This document shows, in pieces, positions 1 to 8,712 of a stretch of DNA of 20,500 bases. Source of the stretch: a virus; IMG/VR virus record IMGVR_UViG_3300034190_001591, positions 1-20,500 of that record; one strand, 5' to 3'. Below the pieces are notes generated by a model. That model did no database searches. It saw only the letters and a program-made list of their open reading frames with translations, and was not told the origin of the DNA. Made by a program: the position numbers and the translations under genes. Every line of letters starts with the position of its first letter. The stretch's first letter is position 1.

Positions 1-104
1 ACGGTAATTAAACCTTTATCCAATGTGTCAGCAGATAGTAAAGCAGCAGCAATATATTTGCCACTAAATTCACCTGCATAAGTTGTTGTTAATGATACAC
101 TCAT
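1..104 (-). CDS. Major capsid protein, N-terminal part (runs off the left edge)
   Basis: Only the first 34 residues are in the window. They begin MSVSLTTTYAGEFSGKYIAA and continue with a Leu/Ala stretch and a TLDKG motif. An N-terminus of the type TTTYAGE...YIAxAL...DTLDKG is common in Bacteroidetes phage capsid proteins. The ATG at 104 follows the acidic scaffold-like gene by 22 nt, which is where the capsid gene sits in protease-scaffold-capsid cassettes. The HK97-like fold cannot be judged from this fragment. The identification rests on the N-terminal pattern and on gene order. Confidence 0.6.
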   Translation of the reverse strand, partial: MSVSLTTTYAGEFSGKYIAAALLSADTLDKGLIT

Positions 105-126
105 TTTATTTAATTTTTAGTTGTTA

Positions 127-738
127 TTAATTATTTAGTTTTGCCATTACTCGGTCAATAGTAGTGCTTTTTCTGTTTTTAGAAACACTAAATTTCGAGA
201 TTACTTTTTTAATTTCTGGATTTGATACAATAGGCTCGGCACTTGGTTCGCTTAGTTCAGCTTGTACTTCGACAGGAATTTCGTTTAACTCAACTCTTTC
301 GTGTTTAGCTAATTCTTCTGTTAAAAGGTTTCCTAAATCCTCGCTTAAATCCTCTTTTGGTTCTAGCATTGCTTTGATTTCTTCAATCATATCTTTAACC
401 TCTGCTAGTTCTTCTTTAGTAGCGTAAGCCATTTCTTGTTCTTCTGCTGCTTCAACCTCTTCAACCTCTTCTTCGGTTTCTTCTTCGGCTTCTGTATCTT
501 TGATTTCAGAAATAACACCCTCTTCGGCTACTACTAATATTTTACCATCTTCCAATGTGTAGTCACCAACAGGCAAAGCTACTTTTTCGTCTTCTGTAAC
601 GATAAAAACCTCTACACCACTTTCAAAAGCATCAGCTTCAATGACTGTTCCGTTGTCTAGTTTCATTTGTTCTAGCTTAACTTCCTCGTTAAGATTTAAA
701 ACATTTTTGATTTGTTCAATCACTTTGTTTGATTTCAT
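127..738 (-). CDS. Acidic scaffold-like protein upstream of the capsid gene
   Basis: This is a 203-residue, strongly acidic protein. Residues 25-80 read as a compact beta domain with the pattern LDNGTVIEAD...GVEVFIVTED...LPVGDYTLEDGKILVVAEEGVI. Related domains of this kind (G.....aP.Gey.LedG..ivVe.G.I) occur in Bacteroidetes phages next to XkdF-like proteases. Residues 82-102 are almost entirely Glu with some Val and Ala. Residues 105-130 are a predicted helix or coiled coil (EELAEVKDMIEEIKAML), and the C-terminus turns basic. Position between protease and capsid, acidic charge and coiled coil all suit a head scaffold. No catalytic motif is visible. A decoration or assembly role is the alternative. 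Confidence 0.6.
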   Translation of the reverse strand: MKSNKVIEQIKNVLNLNEEVKLEQMKLDNGTVIEADAFESGVEVFIVTEDEKVALPVGDYTLEDGKILVVAEEGVISEIKDTEAEEETEEEVEEVEAAEEQEMAYATKEELAEVKDMIEEIKAMLEPKEDLSEDLGNLLTEELAKHERVELNEIPVEVQAELSEPSAEPIVSNPEIKKVISKFSVSKNRKSTTIDRVMAKLNN

Positions 739-777
739 ACTTATATATAATTTAGATTAATTTAATTTGTATTTTCG

Positions 778-1242
778 TTATCCTTTTTTCTGAATTATGA
801 ACCATTCTACACCATTACTCCAAACTTGTATTCCCTCGTAAGGCTTGTTTATTAAATAGTCATTTGTTGAGCCGTCTAAGGTCTGTCCGTTTATTGGTGT
901 TAATTCAACGTGCGTGTTTGTAGTAAAACCTCCATTTGTTAAAAACCTTAAAACTCTGTTTGTATTTATTGGAAGCGTTGCATCTGGTAAATTTAAAACC
1001 GTTACTTGTACGCCACCACTAGGATTGACCCACGTTAGTTTTATTAAAGATGTTGTGTTATATGCGATATCTGACAAATTAATTACATCGCCAGTTGTAA
1101 CGGATAAATTTAAAGGTATAATAAAATTGTTTACATCGTTTATTGTGGTTTGTTTAGTAACCCCACCTTGTACTGTTGCGAATAATTCACCACCTTGTAA
1201 TTCTGTTGCTTGTGGTAATTCGCTTATTTTTACGTTTGCCAT
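778..1242 (-). CDS. Head- or tail-fibre-like structural protein
   Basis: This is a 154-residue protein with an N-terminal motif KISELPQATELQGGELFATV followed by QGGVTKQTT. The pattern KISELP.A..L...E.f..VQ.g.TkqtT is known from N-terminal anchor segments of phage fibre and appendage proteins. The rest is Thr-, Asn- and Val-rich and looks like beta structure. It ends with IQVWSNGVEWFIIQKKG, a typical closing strand of such fibre domains. The start codon overlaps the stop of the 75-residue gene upstream by one base (TAATG), so translation is likely coupled. A virion appendage is the best guess; the exact location on the particle cannot be told. Confidence 0.5.
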   Translation of the reverse strand: MANVKISELPQATELQGGELFATVQGGVTKQTTINDVNNFIIPLNLSVTTGDVINLSDIAYNTTSLIKLTWVNPSGGVQVTVLNLPDATLPINTNRVLRFLTNGGFTTNTHVELTPINGQTLDGSTNDYLINKPYEGIQVWSNGVEWFIIQKKG

Positions 1243-1469
1243 TATGGTATGATATTATAGTTATTTTCTTGAAGTATTAAATCTCCGTTTTCTTGTGCTA
1301 AAAAATCTTGTTGTATAGGTGTTCCAGAAGTGCTACCAATTCCTTGAGCCATTATATCACCATTACAACACTTAATAGAATAAGCATCCCTATCCCTACA
1401 TAAACAACCCTTACGACCACCCTTTGGGCTTGTTTTACTTGGTGTGAATAGTTTTTTAAATAAAGTCAT
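1242..1469 (-). CDS. Small Cys-containing phage protein
   Basis: This is a 75-residue protein with a basic N-terminus (MTLFKKLF) and a GGRKGCLCRDRDAYSIKCCNG segment holding Cys22, Cys24, Cys34 and Cys35. After it comes AQGIG and a tail that repeats a short phrase (FLAQENGDLILQENNYNIIP). I recognise this as a recurrent small protein of Bacteroidetes phage structural regions, but its function is not known to me. The CxC...CC arrangement could bind a metal or form disulfides. It lies between two structural-region genes with a 1-nt overlap downstream and no gap upstream, so a virion-associated or assembly role is an inference from position only. Confidence 0.6.
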   Translation of the reverse strand: MTLFKKLFTPSKTSPKGGRKGCLCRDRDAYSIKCCNGDIMAQGIGSTSGTPIQQDFLAQENGDLILQENNYNIIP

Positions 1470-1829
1470 TTATACAATATTCCTTAATTCGGATAAAATT
1501 TGATTTGTTGTTCTTTTAAAATTAGTTAATTTACCTCTATTTCCTTTTATTTTCCCATCTAAATCAATTCCAATTTCTTTGGCTTTTCGTTCTAAAATAT
1601 TAAAACTTGCTATTGCTAAATCTATATCATTATCAACTGATTGCATTTCTTTGTATAATCTTCTTGATTTATTTAATATTTCGCCATATTCTGGCTCTGT
1701 TTTCATTAAGCTTTTTGATGATTTTTCAAATTGTTTTTTAAAATCATTCATTAAAGATAATTCTATTTTTTCAGGCTTTTGCTTTGTTAAATATTCGTTT
1801 ATTCTTTTTAATGCTTTTTCTTTACTCAT
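1470..1829 (-). CDS. Hypothetical helical protein in the head module
   Basis: This is a 119-residue Lys/Glu-rich protein that reads as nearly all alpha-helical, with heptad-like spacing in residues 25-80 (MNDFKKQFEKSSKSLMK, SRRLYKEMQSVDNDIDLAIA). I do not recognise the family. It sits 3 nt downstream of the prohead protease and directly upstream of the 75-residue Cys protein, and is clearly co-transcribed with them. Its place between protease and capsid would suit a minor head or scaffold-type protein. The sequence itself does not prove this. Confidence 0.55.
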   Translation of the reverse strand: MSKEKALKRINEYLTKQKPEKIELSLMNDFKKQFEKSSKSLMKTEPEYGEILNKSRRLYKEMQSVDNDIDLAIASFNILERKAKEIGIDLDGKIKGNRGKLTNFKRTTNQILSELRNIV

Positions 1830-1832
1830 AAT

Positions 1833-2435
1833 TTATTTATTTTCGCTATTTGTTATAATGTTAATTATTTCTTGCACCATTAAATCTTCTTTAGATAATC
1901 CCTCGTTAATTGGTTCTTTTGGGCGTTCCATTTTATCAGCGAAATATCCTTCAATACTAAAACCTTTCACTTTGCCTGTCTTTACAAACTCATTCCAGAT
2001 TTTATCGTTGTTTACTTTTACACTACCAACCCACGAACCCAAAGGTAAATTCATTCCGTACTTTACAGATTTATCGTGTACCTTATCTTCTACAATCCAA
2101 CTTTCAACCAAACTTAAACCCTCTAATTGGTGTTGATGTTCTAGTGTTGAGTTATTTTGTTTGCTATTCATTAAATACATTTGACTGGCTTTTAAGACAG
2201 TATCTTTTGAAAAATATATATAGTATTCATCTTCGCCATTGCGTCTATAAATAGGCTTATTTGGTATCAATAAAGCACCCATTAATATTCTACGCTCTCC
2301 ATCAATTTCTGCAAGTTTAAATTCTTGGCTTTTTAAAGCAACAAAATCTTCTTCTATTGCAGGGTTTTCAACTACGCTAATAGCTTCAATCCCTAATTCG
2401 CTTTCTTCGTCTAGTATTAATTCGACTATTCTCAT
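1833..2435 (-). CDS. XkdF-like prohead serine protease
   Basis: This is a 200-residue protein that matches the XkdF-type phage serine protease family, which matures the procapsid by cutting scaffold and capsid precursors. The N-terminus (ELGIEAISVVENPAIEEDFV) is the usual lead-in. The core follows as LMGALLIPNKPIYRR, YYIYFSKDTV, then STLEHQH with His100 as the likely catalytic histidine. Next come VESWIVEDKVHDKS (residues 110-123) and LPLGSWVGSVKV. KGFSIEGYF carries the likely nucleophile Ser160. Length and motif order fit the family. A 35-nt gap separates it from the upstream tape measure gene, which is an odd neighbour because the portal usually precedes this protease. Confidence 0.85.
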   Translation of the reverse strand: MRIVELILDEESELGIEAISVVENPAIEEDFVALKSQEFKLAEIDGERRILMGALLIPNKPIYRRNGEDEYYIYFSKDTVLKASQMYLMNSKQNNSTLEHQHQLEGLSLVESWIVEDKVHDKSVKYGMNLPLGSWVGSVKVNNDKIWNEFVKTGKVKGFSIEGYFADKMERPKEPINEGLSKEDLMVQEIINIITNSENK

Positions 2436-2470
2436 AATAATATATAATTAAATTTATTTATTTTTGTTTT

Positions 2471-4327
2471 TTATATTGTCGCTCCTTCAACTATATTGTT
2501 TTCTAAACTTTGGGCTGTTGTTACATCGTTTGCAACTACATAGGCTTGAACAGGTTGGTTCGTTTGTCCTGCAACCGCATCAGATAAAACACTTGTTTCC
2601 GTTGCTCCAACTACATTAAAACTTGGGGGTAATGATGTGGGTATTGATGGGGTTGAAATACTAGGAACTGATGCAGAAGCACTCGCCCCTGCTTTCGCTT
2701 TCGTTTTTGAAACTGCTTTTTTAACAGAACTAATAATACCAACACCTTGTGCAATAGCACTACCAATAGTAATTATATTTTGTGGAAAACCAATTTTAGA
2801 ACTTTCAGCTACGTTTTGTGCTGTTGAAACTCCCGCCGAACCAACCGCCTCAACACCTTTAAATGTAATTCTTTTTAAATCCATTATAGTTTCTTGCAGA
2901 GCTAAACCTTGTTTTATAAGTAACAAGGCTTTACCAATTCCTGATTCTGCATCTGCAAATTGTGATATAGCATCTACAACGGCTTTTTTATCTGCTATCT
3001 TTTGTTTGTCTAATTCTGCTTCTGCTTTATCAAGAGCTATTTTATTATCTAATCTTAAACCATCATAATAATCTTCTACTTCTTGTTTTTGTTCTTTTGT
3101 AGCTTTTAACCTATCTAGTTCAGCTAATTTACGTTCTTCTTCAAGGTTTATTTTTTCAAGTTCAGTTTCAGCATCTTTATCTTTTTGTTTTTGCCTATAT
3201 GCTTCTTGTATTTCTTGAATCTTTAGAAGTTTTTTATCAATTACTTCTGGTTCTTCTTCTGCTGCCTTTTTTGCTTCGTTTCTAGCTGTTAAAAGTTCTG
3301 TACTTAACCTCTTTTGTAAATTAAGTCTTTGTGTTTCTAACTGTATAACACTAGCTTCTAATTGTGCTGCTTCGTTTAAGTCGTCCTTATTACTTTTAGT
3401 TAAAGCGTTTTCTGTTTGTTTTGCTTCTAACCTTAATTTAGCTACTTCCGTTTCTTTTGCCGCTAAATCTTCACTAATTTTCCCTGCTTCTTCTAAAAAT
3501 TTAATGCGTTCCTCTGCTGTGAATTTATCTTTATTAACTGCTTTTTCTCTAAGTCTAGCAATATCTTGTTCCGCTTGTGCTCTTGAAACTATTAAATCCC
3601 TTGCTTTTTTTTCTGCGGTGGCTCTTTGGTCTGCAATTTTAGACGCTGCCTCTGAATCTGCTTTTATTTCTTTACCAAACGCCTTAACGGATTCAACCGC
3701 ATTATCTAAGCTATCAGTGACGCTATCTACACCCAAAACAACCTTACCAACGCTGTCAGCGGCAATCTTTCCTGCCTCTTTAAAATTACCTTTAAATAGC
3801 TGCTCAACCGCTTTACCTAAGTTTGGTATTAAGTTTAATAAACCCTCAAATCTATTGACTATATTATCTTTAATTAAATTAGCAAAGTCTTTTATTGATT
3901 GTTTAGGATTTTCAAAAACACTTATAATATTCTCGCCTAAGTCAGCTAATAAGTCTAAAAGGTTTCCTGTAACGCTACCAATAACACCGAGTATTTTTGC
4001 AAATTTATTTTGACCCTCCTCGCTTCTTGTAAATGCTTGGCTTAAAGAAGTAACCGCAATTAATAAAGCACCAATTCCTGTGCCTATTATAGCTACTTTT
4101 AAAGACTTAAAACCAGTTGTTACACCACTAATAGCACCCTTAAAAGCTGCAAATTTAGAAACCGCTCCACCTGTGGCTTTGTCAAGAGTTCCGCTCATTG
4201 CTTGGGTTGATTTGCTTGTTTCCTTGACTTCTTTGTTTACTCCATCAATACTTTTCTCTAAGTCATTTAAACCCTTTGTAGCCTTTTTACTATCTACGTT
4301 TAAATTAATAGTTTTTTCTATTGCCAT
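2471..4327 (-). CDS. Tail tape measure protein
   Basis: This is a 618-residue protein with a tape-measure build. The N-terminal helical segment (residues 1-50) has the common phrase KKATKGLNDLEKSIDGVNKE. A Gly/Ala-rich hydrophobic segment lies at about 73-98 (KVAIIGTGIGALLIAVTSL). A long charged coiled coil covers roughly residues 220-450, rich in Lys, Glu, Ala and Gln. A second Gly/Ile/Ala hydrophobic stretch lies near 515-535, and the C-terminus is Ser/Pro/Ala-rich. The protein should line the tail tube and set its length. By the usual rule of about 0.15 nm per residue, this suggests a tail near 90 nm. It begins inside the 46-residue upstream gene (10-nt overlap). Confidence 0.85.
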   Translation of the reverse strand: MAIEKTINLNVDSKKATKGLNDLEKSIDGVNKEVKETSKSTQAMSGTLDKATGGAVSKFAAFKGAISGVTTGFKSLKVAIIGTGIGALLIAVTSLSQAFTRSEEGQNKFAKILGVIGSVTGNLLDLLADLGENIISVFENPKQSIKDFANLIKDNIVNRFEGLLNLIPNLGKAVEQLFKGNFKEAGKIAADSVGKVVLGVDSVTDSLDNAVESVKAFGKEIKADSEAASKIADQRATAEKKARDLIVSRAQAEQDIARLREKAVNKDKFTAEERIKFLEEAGKISEDLAAKETEVAKLRLEAKQTENALTKSNKDDLNEAAQLEASVIQLETQRLNLQKRLSTELLTARNEAKKAAEEEPEVIDKKLLKIQEIQEAYRQKQKDKDAETELEKINLEEERKLAELDRLKATKEQKQEVEDYYDGLRLDNKIALDKAEAELDKQKIADKKAVVDAISQFADAESGIGKALLLIKQGLALQETIMDLKRITFKGVEAVGSAGVSTAQNVAESSKIGFPQNIITIGSAIAQGVGIISSVKKAVSKTKAKAGASASASVPSISTPSIPTSLPPSFNVVGATETSVLSDAVAGQTNQPVQAYVVANDVTTAQSLENNIVEGATI

Positions 4328-4458
4328 TTTATTTCTTGTTTTAATGTTTTGTAACCCTCTTTTAAAGTTGTAGGTAGTTTATATTTACCTTGTGCAATTC
4401 GTAAATTTTCGGTTTCTCCGTTTGCGTACTTTAAACTTTCTATTATTAATTTTATCAT
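4318..4458 (-). CDS. Small protein between the tail hub gene and the tape measure gene
   Basis: This is a 46-residue protein starting MIKLIIESLKYANGETENLR and ending QEIKWQ. The ATG at 4458 overlaps the stop of the 871-residue tail gene (ATGA), and its own stop lies 10 nt inside the tape measure gene. Such tight overlap on both sides supports a real, translationally coupled gene. I do not recognise a family. A small tail assembly factor would fit the position, but this is inference. Confidence 0.6.
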   Translation of the reverse strand: MIKLIIESLKYANGETENLRIAQGKYKLPTTLKEGYKTLKQEIKWQ

Positions 4459-7070
4459 AATGTTGTTTGAAATAAGTCTGTGTCAAATGCTCCAGCCTCT
4501 ACGCCATCAATATCGTAAATAGCCCTTAAAGATATTTTATAAGTTGTATCAGCGTCTAAATTACTAAAGCCGTAACCTACATCTCCTTGTAAATTAAAGT
4601 CATAATATTCTCCATCTAAATATATTTCGAACTTTACAAAATTAGTATCAGTTATATTATCAAATTGAACATTTATTGTACTACTTGTTTTGCTTGCTGT
4701 TTCTAAATTCTCAACTCTTTGTAAATCTAGTCTTTGACCGTTTAAACTTTGCGAAGTGTTTACATTTAAATTATATAATTCCAAGTCACTTTTGTTTGTT
4801 AGTAGATTTGTTTTTATAGAATTTATTCTGTACTCCGTTGTGCCTATAATAAATATATCGTTTAACCTATAATTTAAAATAACATTCAAAGGTAAGTAAG
4901 CAGAAACATTAGTTTTTCTTGAATTTCTAGCGAATAAATTAGCTACATAATTTCTGTAATACTTAGTAAATAAATCCTTTCGCTGACTTCCGATGGTTGC
5001 AGTTCCAGTGCTTAGTGTATATTCATCTACTTCAACGCCAAAATTTAATGTTTCAAGAAAATCTACTGTTGTAATATCTGTAATAGAATTGGATGGTCTT
5101 AAATAAGGATTTATATTATCTAAAGTACCATCAGGATATTCTAATAAAAGTGGGTAATTTGGGGAATCTGTGGATGTGCTAAAACAATAAAATAATAAAG
5201 GAGAACCTATTGTTGGTTCAAACTTCTTATCTAACATAGCACCTTGAACAATATCCGTTAAACTTCCATCGCTTTCATTACTCAATCTTTCGTACATCAT
5301 CTTTTCAAAATCAACTTCAACTTTGTAATCACCACCATCCCATTCATCATTGCCATAACTTTCTTGTGAAAATTTATTACCTTGCAATTCATCTGCATAT
5401 TGTACTAAATACGATTTTTTGCTTTTAAATTTAAATATCATATTTTTAAATTGCAGTAACTTAGATACAGTTTTTTTGCTAGTATCTACATATTCAGTAA
5501 TGTCGTAAACCTTACCAGCGTTGTAATAATCATCTAAAGGTAATACCGTTATAACTCCGTCCTCTTTATATGCAGTTAAATTAAACATCGTAAAGATATT
5601 TTTAAGAAAATCAAATATTTTCATCTTAGGCATTTGATTGGCTATAATAATAGTGTTTTCTTCTGATGTAGCTGCTTTTTGATAATTACCATTAAATCGA
5701 ATTTGAAAATTACCGCTATTAATTCTATAACCTTTTCTAACTGTTAATGTTTGATTTATTCCCAAAGTGTTTTCAGCATTTATATTTATAAATACATCTA
5801 TATGATGTGATCCATAATTATCCTTTGAAAACTCATAATTAAACTGTTGATTTCCTGTGCCATCTCCTTCAAATAAAACAGAATTGTCCTCAGCTCTTAA
5901 TATTTGAACGCTATAATTTAATGCTTGGTCTAGCGTTGTAACGCTCAACTCAAAAATATAACCCCATCTTTGAACCCACCAATTAACAGGCTGATGAAAA
6001 CAACTTGCAGGTCTTAAATCAGTTCCACTAACATAATTGTAGTTAGTTGCTGACGATGATGCGTTTTCAGGTAGATACCACCTATTGCTTATTTGTTGGA
6101 CTGCCCCCCCCTCATTAGCATTAGACATATAACCCTCCTCTCTATGAAGCCACATATATAATTTTTTAAAACTAGAACTATTAAAAAACTGTTGGCTGAA
6201 TTTAATTTGTGGATAAGTTGTTTCTATCGCATCAATTATAACTTTAGTTTTTAAAGCAGGCTTTAAATCCGCATAATTTAAGTAAGTATTTGTTATAGCA
6301 TCCTTGTAACCTACATTACCATTATATCCATATCGCATATTCTTACTGTGCGTTATAAGGGGGAATATTAAATCGTAACCCTCTGCCTCCCCACCCAATC
6401 TGCCAGTAACAAAACCGCTCGTATAATTAAAATTTAAACTATCTGGATATATCAAAGAACTCAATTCGTTTTCTGCTAATATTTTTTTAAATTCAACTGT
6501 TTCACCAGTAAACACTAACTTATAAGAATAAGCTACATTGTTTTTTAATTCAACAGATGTAAGCCTAAGTGAGCCTATTTTATAGTCAATGCCATTTAAT
6601 TGGATAAGTCCGTCACCTTGAAATCTAGCATCAAAACTATTATCTATTTCACTATTATAATAATGCTTAAAAAACTTATTATTATGTTTAGATGCAGGAA
6701 CACTAAACTGTTGGCTAAACGGTGCAAATATTTTAGATGGGTCTTTTACATTTTGAATAGTATCTGTAATTGACACGCTCTCATCTTTGAATAATTCAAG
6801 TTTTGTATAATCATCATAAATTTGGTAAGTTTGATTTGTGCCAGAAAAACCTCCCCCTGTAATATCTAAGGTATTAACGTTACCACCTGGAGCTATTGCA
6901 GTTATAGAACCAAGAATCCCAGAGTTTAAATCTTTAATTAATTGACCTACTCTGAAATCGCCTATTGTGAAATCTGTTGATGTATCTACAAGTCTAGTTC
7001 CATTATTAAAAAATTGAGCTTGACTGATGTATTTCCTACCCTCTCTAATATATAAGTCTATTATCTGCAT
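4455..7070 (-). CDS. Large tail protein, hub/baseplate-like, with C-terminal fibronectin III-like domain
   Basis: This is an 871-residue protein. The N-terminal part includes a Gly-rich beta segment (about residues 40-80) and then DPSKIFAPFSQQFSVPASKH (about 110-130), a phrase I associate with Bacteroidetes phage tail hub or tail-tip proteins. The middle is mostly beta with many aromatic and Asn residues. The last 75 residues look like a fibronectin type III domain: NVQFDNITDTNFVKFEIYLD, then GYGFSNLDADTTYKISLRAI. Such domains are common at the ends of siphophage tail-tip proteins and may touch the cell surface. It lies directly after the 369-residue gene with no spacer. A role in tail tip or host recognition is inferred. 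Confidence 0.65.
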   Translation of the reverse strand: MQIIDLYIREGRKYISQAQFFNNGTRLVDTSTDFTIGDFRVGQLIKDLNSGILGSITAIAPGGNVNTLDITGGGFSGTNQTYQIYDDYTKLELFKDESVSITDTIQNVKDPSKIFAPFSQQFSVPASKHNNKFFKHYYNSEIDNSFDARFQGDGLIQLNGIDYKIGSLRLTSVELKNNVAYSYKLVFTGETVEFKKILAENELSSLIYPDSLNFNYTSGFVTGRLGGEAEGYDLIFPLITHSKNMRYGYNGNVGYKDAITNTYLNYADLKPALKTKVIIDAIETTYPQIKFSQQFFNSSSFKKLYMWLHREEGYMSNANEGGAVQQISNRWYLPENASSSATNYNYVSGTDLRPASCFHQPVNWWVQRWGYIFELSVTTLDQALNYSVQILRAEDNSVLFEGDGTGNQQFNYEFSKDNYGSHHIDVFININAENTLGINQTLTVRKGYRINSGNFQIRFNGNYQKAATSEENTIIIANQMPKMKIFDFLKNIFTMFNLTAYKEDGVITVLPLDDYYNAGKVYDITEYVDTSKKTVSKLLQFKNMIFKFKSKKSYLVQYADELQGNKFSQESYGNDEWDGGDYKVEVDFEKMMYERLSNESDGSLTDIVQGAMLDKKFEPTIGSPLLFYCFSTSTDSPNYPLLLEYPDGTLDNINPYLRPSNSITDITTVDFLETLNFGVEVDEYTLSTGTATIGSQRKDLFTKYYRNYVANLFARNSRKTNVSAYLPLNVILNYRLNDIFIIGTTEYRINSIKTNLLTNKSDLELYNLNVNTSQSLNGQRLDLQRVENLETASKTSSTINVQFDNITDTNFVKFEIYLDGEYYDFNLQGDVGYGFSNLDADTTYKISLRAIYDIDGVEAGAFDTDLFQTTL

Positions 7071-8180
7071 TTATCTAATGTTGTTTATAGTGTCAAAAGC
7101 AAAATCTATTTTTATAGTGTAATTAATTAGCTTGTCGTTTAGGCTTGTTTTATAGCTAAAGCTACTATCCGTTACATTAACAGGCAAAACAATATTGTCA
7201 ATTTCAATCCAACAATCCTCGCTTAATTGCATTTGTTTAAATACCTCGTTGTATTCCTCTGGATAAAACCCTGTATTTAAGTCCATTTTTTCGTTACCCA
7301 TTTTATATAGGTTTTTCTTTTGGTGCTTGTCCGTTCCGTAACTATTGGCTGATAGTGTGTTTCTTTTGAAGTCCTCTGCCTTAGTAGATAATTGTTTATT
7401 GCTACGCTTAAAGAACCATATATTTTGCAATGCTCCAAACTTGTTTATAAAACTTAATTTATAAGGCTCGTATTTGCATTCTGTTATATTTTCAACTTTA
7501 ACAACCAAAACACCATCGTCTGAATTTATGTAAATAGTATCAACAGGGAATGTCACGTTACTGTCTAAAAACTCTTGTAAACATATACTACCCTCAAAAG
7601 TACCACCATCCCTATACACCCTGTCTGAAAATTCATCTGCTCCATTTACAGTATTTGAAACGTATTGTATTTGAGTTGATGATGTGGTTGTCGGTGCGAA
7701 ATTCCGCTCGTAAACTTCTACGTTTTCTGAATAATATTCTACGCTTGTAACCTTGCTTGTTTCAATAGGTAAAACAACTGGTGCATCATCTAACTTTACT
7801 ACCGTTAAATTTGACTGCAATAGTCCGCTATCGTTTTGAGGATTTACTCCTTGCTCAAAATATCCATAACCATAAAAGCCCTTTAATTCTACAAAAGGTA
7901 AATCACCAGAAACTCCATTTACTGTTCTGCGTATTTGATAATCAACCCACACAATTTCTGTTTCTAAATCATCTGCATTATAATCCATATAATCTTTCAC
8001 TAGTTCCGCTATCTCAAAATTAACAGTAAAATTTACTGCCGATGCTCTTAAAACATAAGTAGGGGTTATGGGTCTTGAGCCTTGAGTTCCATTATATATA
8101 TAAAGACGTATTTCGGCTTCTGTTAAACCGTTCAAGTTTAAATATACATAGTATGGACTTCTTACATTAATTTTTGCCAT
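7071..8180 (-). CDS. Tail structural protein
   Basis: This is a 369-residue protein, predominantly beta-like. It begins with MAKINVRSPYYVYLNLNGLT and GLTEAEIRLYIYNGTQGSRP. Later phrases include GFYGYGYFEQGVNP, an aromatic NIWFFKRSN segment near residue 255, and the C-terminal SYKTSLNDKLINYTIKIDFA. I recognise this as a conserved companion of the large tail protein in Bacteroidetes phages but cannot name a role with certainty. It lies between the gp10-like gene (1-nt gap upstream) and the 871-residue gene (directly adjacent). A distal tail or tail-tip component is the most likely option. Confidence 0.6.
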   Translation of the reverse strand: MAKINVRSPYYVYLNLNGLTEAEIRLYIYNGTQGSRPITPTYVLRASAVNFTVNFEIAELVKDYMDYNADDLETEIVWVDYQIRRTVNGVSGDLPFVELKGFYGYGYFEQGVNPQNDSGLLQSNLTVVKLDDAPVVLPIETSKVTSVEYYSENVEVYERNFAPTTTSSTQIQYVSNTVNGADEFSDRVYRDGGTFEGSICLQEFLDSNVTFPVDTIYINSDDGVLVVKVENITECKYEPYKLSFINKFGALQNIWFFKRSNKQLSTKAEDFKRNTLSANSYGTDKHQKKNLYKMGNEKMDLNTGFYPEEYNEVFKQMQLSEDCWIEIDNIVLPVNVTDSSFSYKTSLNDKLINYTIKIDFAFDTINNIR

Positions 8181-8181
8181 T

Positions 8182-8712
8182 TTATCGTTTTGTTAATTTT
8201 ATTAAATCTTTTTCTAGTCCTAGCGAATAGGCTTTTATTAAATCATCTGGGAGCCTTTTAAACGCTGCTACAAATGGCTTAGTAAAAAATAAACTAGGCT
8301 TCATTCCTTTTTGATATATACTTCTAGCAATTAAAAATGCCGTACTTTGGTAACTTAAAAACCGCCCTGTCTTTCTGTCTTTAAATTGTATTTTTTTTCT
8401 TTTAACATAGCTTTGCATTGCTTCGGTTAAACCGCCTTTACGTCCTGTTCCACTACCAAACCTAAACGGACTGTTGGGTGCTTTTGCACTTGAAGATTTA
8501 CCACGAACCCCTTTGTCCTGAAACTCTCCGTATTGCTCCATATTAAAGCCCAGTTCAGCCCCTTTTGTTGTCAGCTCTATATCGTACCCTAAACTATTAT
8601 AAAGTGCCTTAGTATCGTTCTTACTGCTTTTAGATAGATTACTTCGGCTTTGTTGTATAACGTATTTAGCGAACTTGTTTAATTCTTCTTGTAAAAACTT
8701 ATCCGCTAACAT
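8182..8712 (-). CDS. HK97 gp10-like tail completion protein
   Basis: This is a 176-residue basic protein. The N-terminus is amphipathic (EELNKFAKYVIQQSRSNLSK). The central motif YGEFQDKGVRGK (about residues 81-92) is the typical 'YGxFxDxGxxG' signature of HK97 gp10-like proteins, and a Gly-rich loop with SPFRFGSGTGRKGG follows. The C-terminal part contains the phrase FLIARSIYQKGMKPSLFFTK, which recurs in this family. These proteins act at the head-tail joint or in tail completion. The start overlaps the upstream gene by 7 nt. Assignment is by motif only. Confidence 0.7.
   Translation of the reverse strand: MLADKFLQEELNKFAKYVIQQSRSNLSKSSKNDTKALYNSLGYDIELTTKGAELGFNMEQYGEFQDKGVRGKSSSAKAPNSPFRFGSGTGRKGGLTEAMQSYVKRKKIQFKDRKTGRFLSYQSTAFLIARSIYQKGMKPSLFFTKPFVAAFKRLPDDLIKAYSLGLEKDLIKLTKR

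Noticed and set aside
1579-2136. Long plus-strand ORF of 185 codons
   Set aside because: It is antisense to the protease gene and the 119-residue gene, which have recognisable or coherent protein sequence. The plus frame is Ser/Phe/Leu-rich, as expected for a shadow of Lys/Glu-rich coding DNA.
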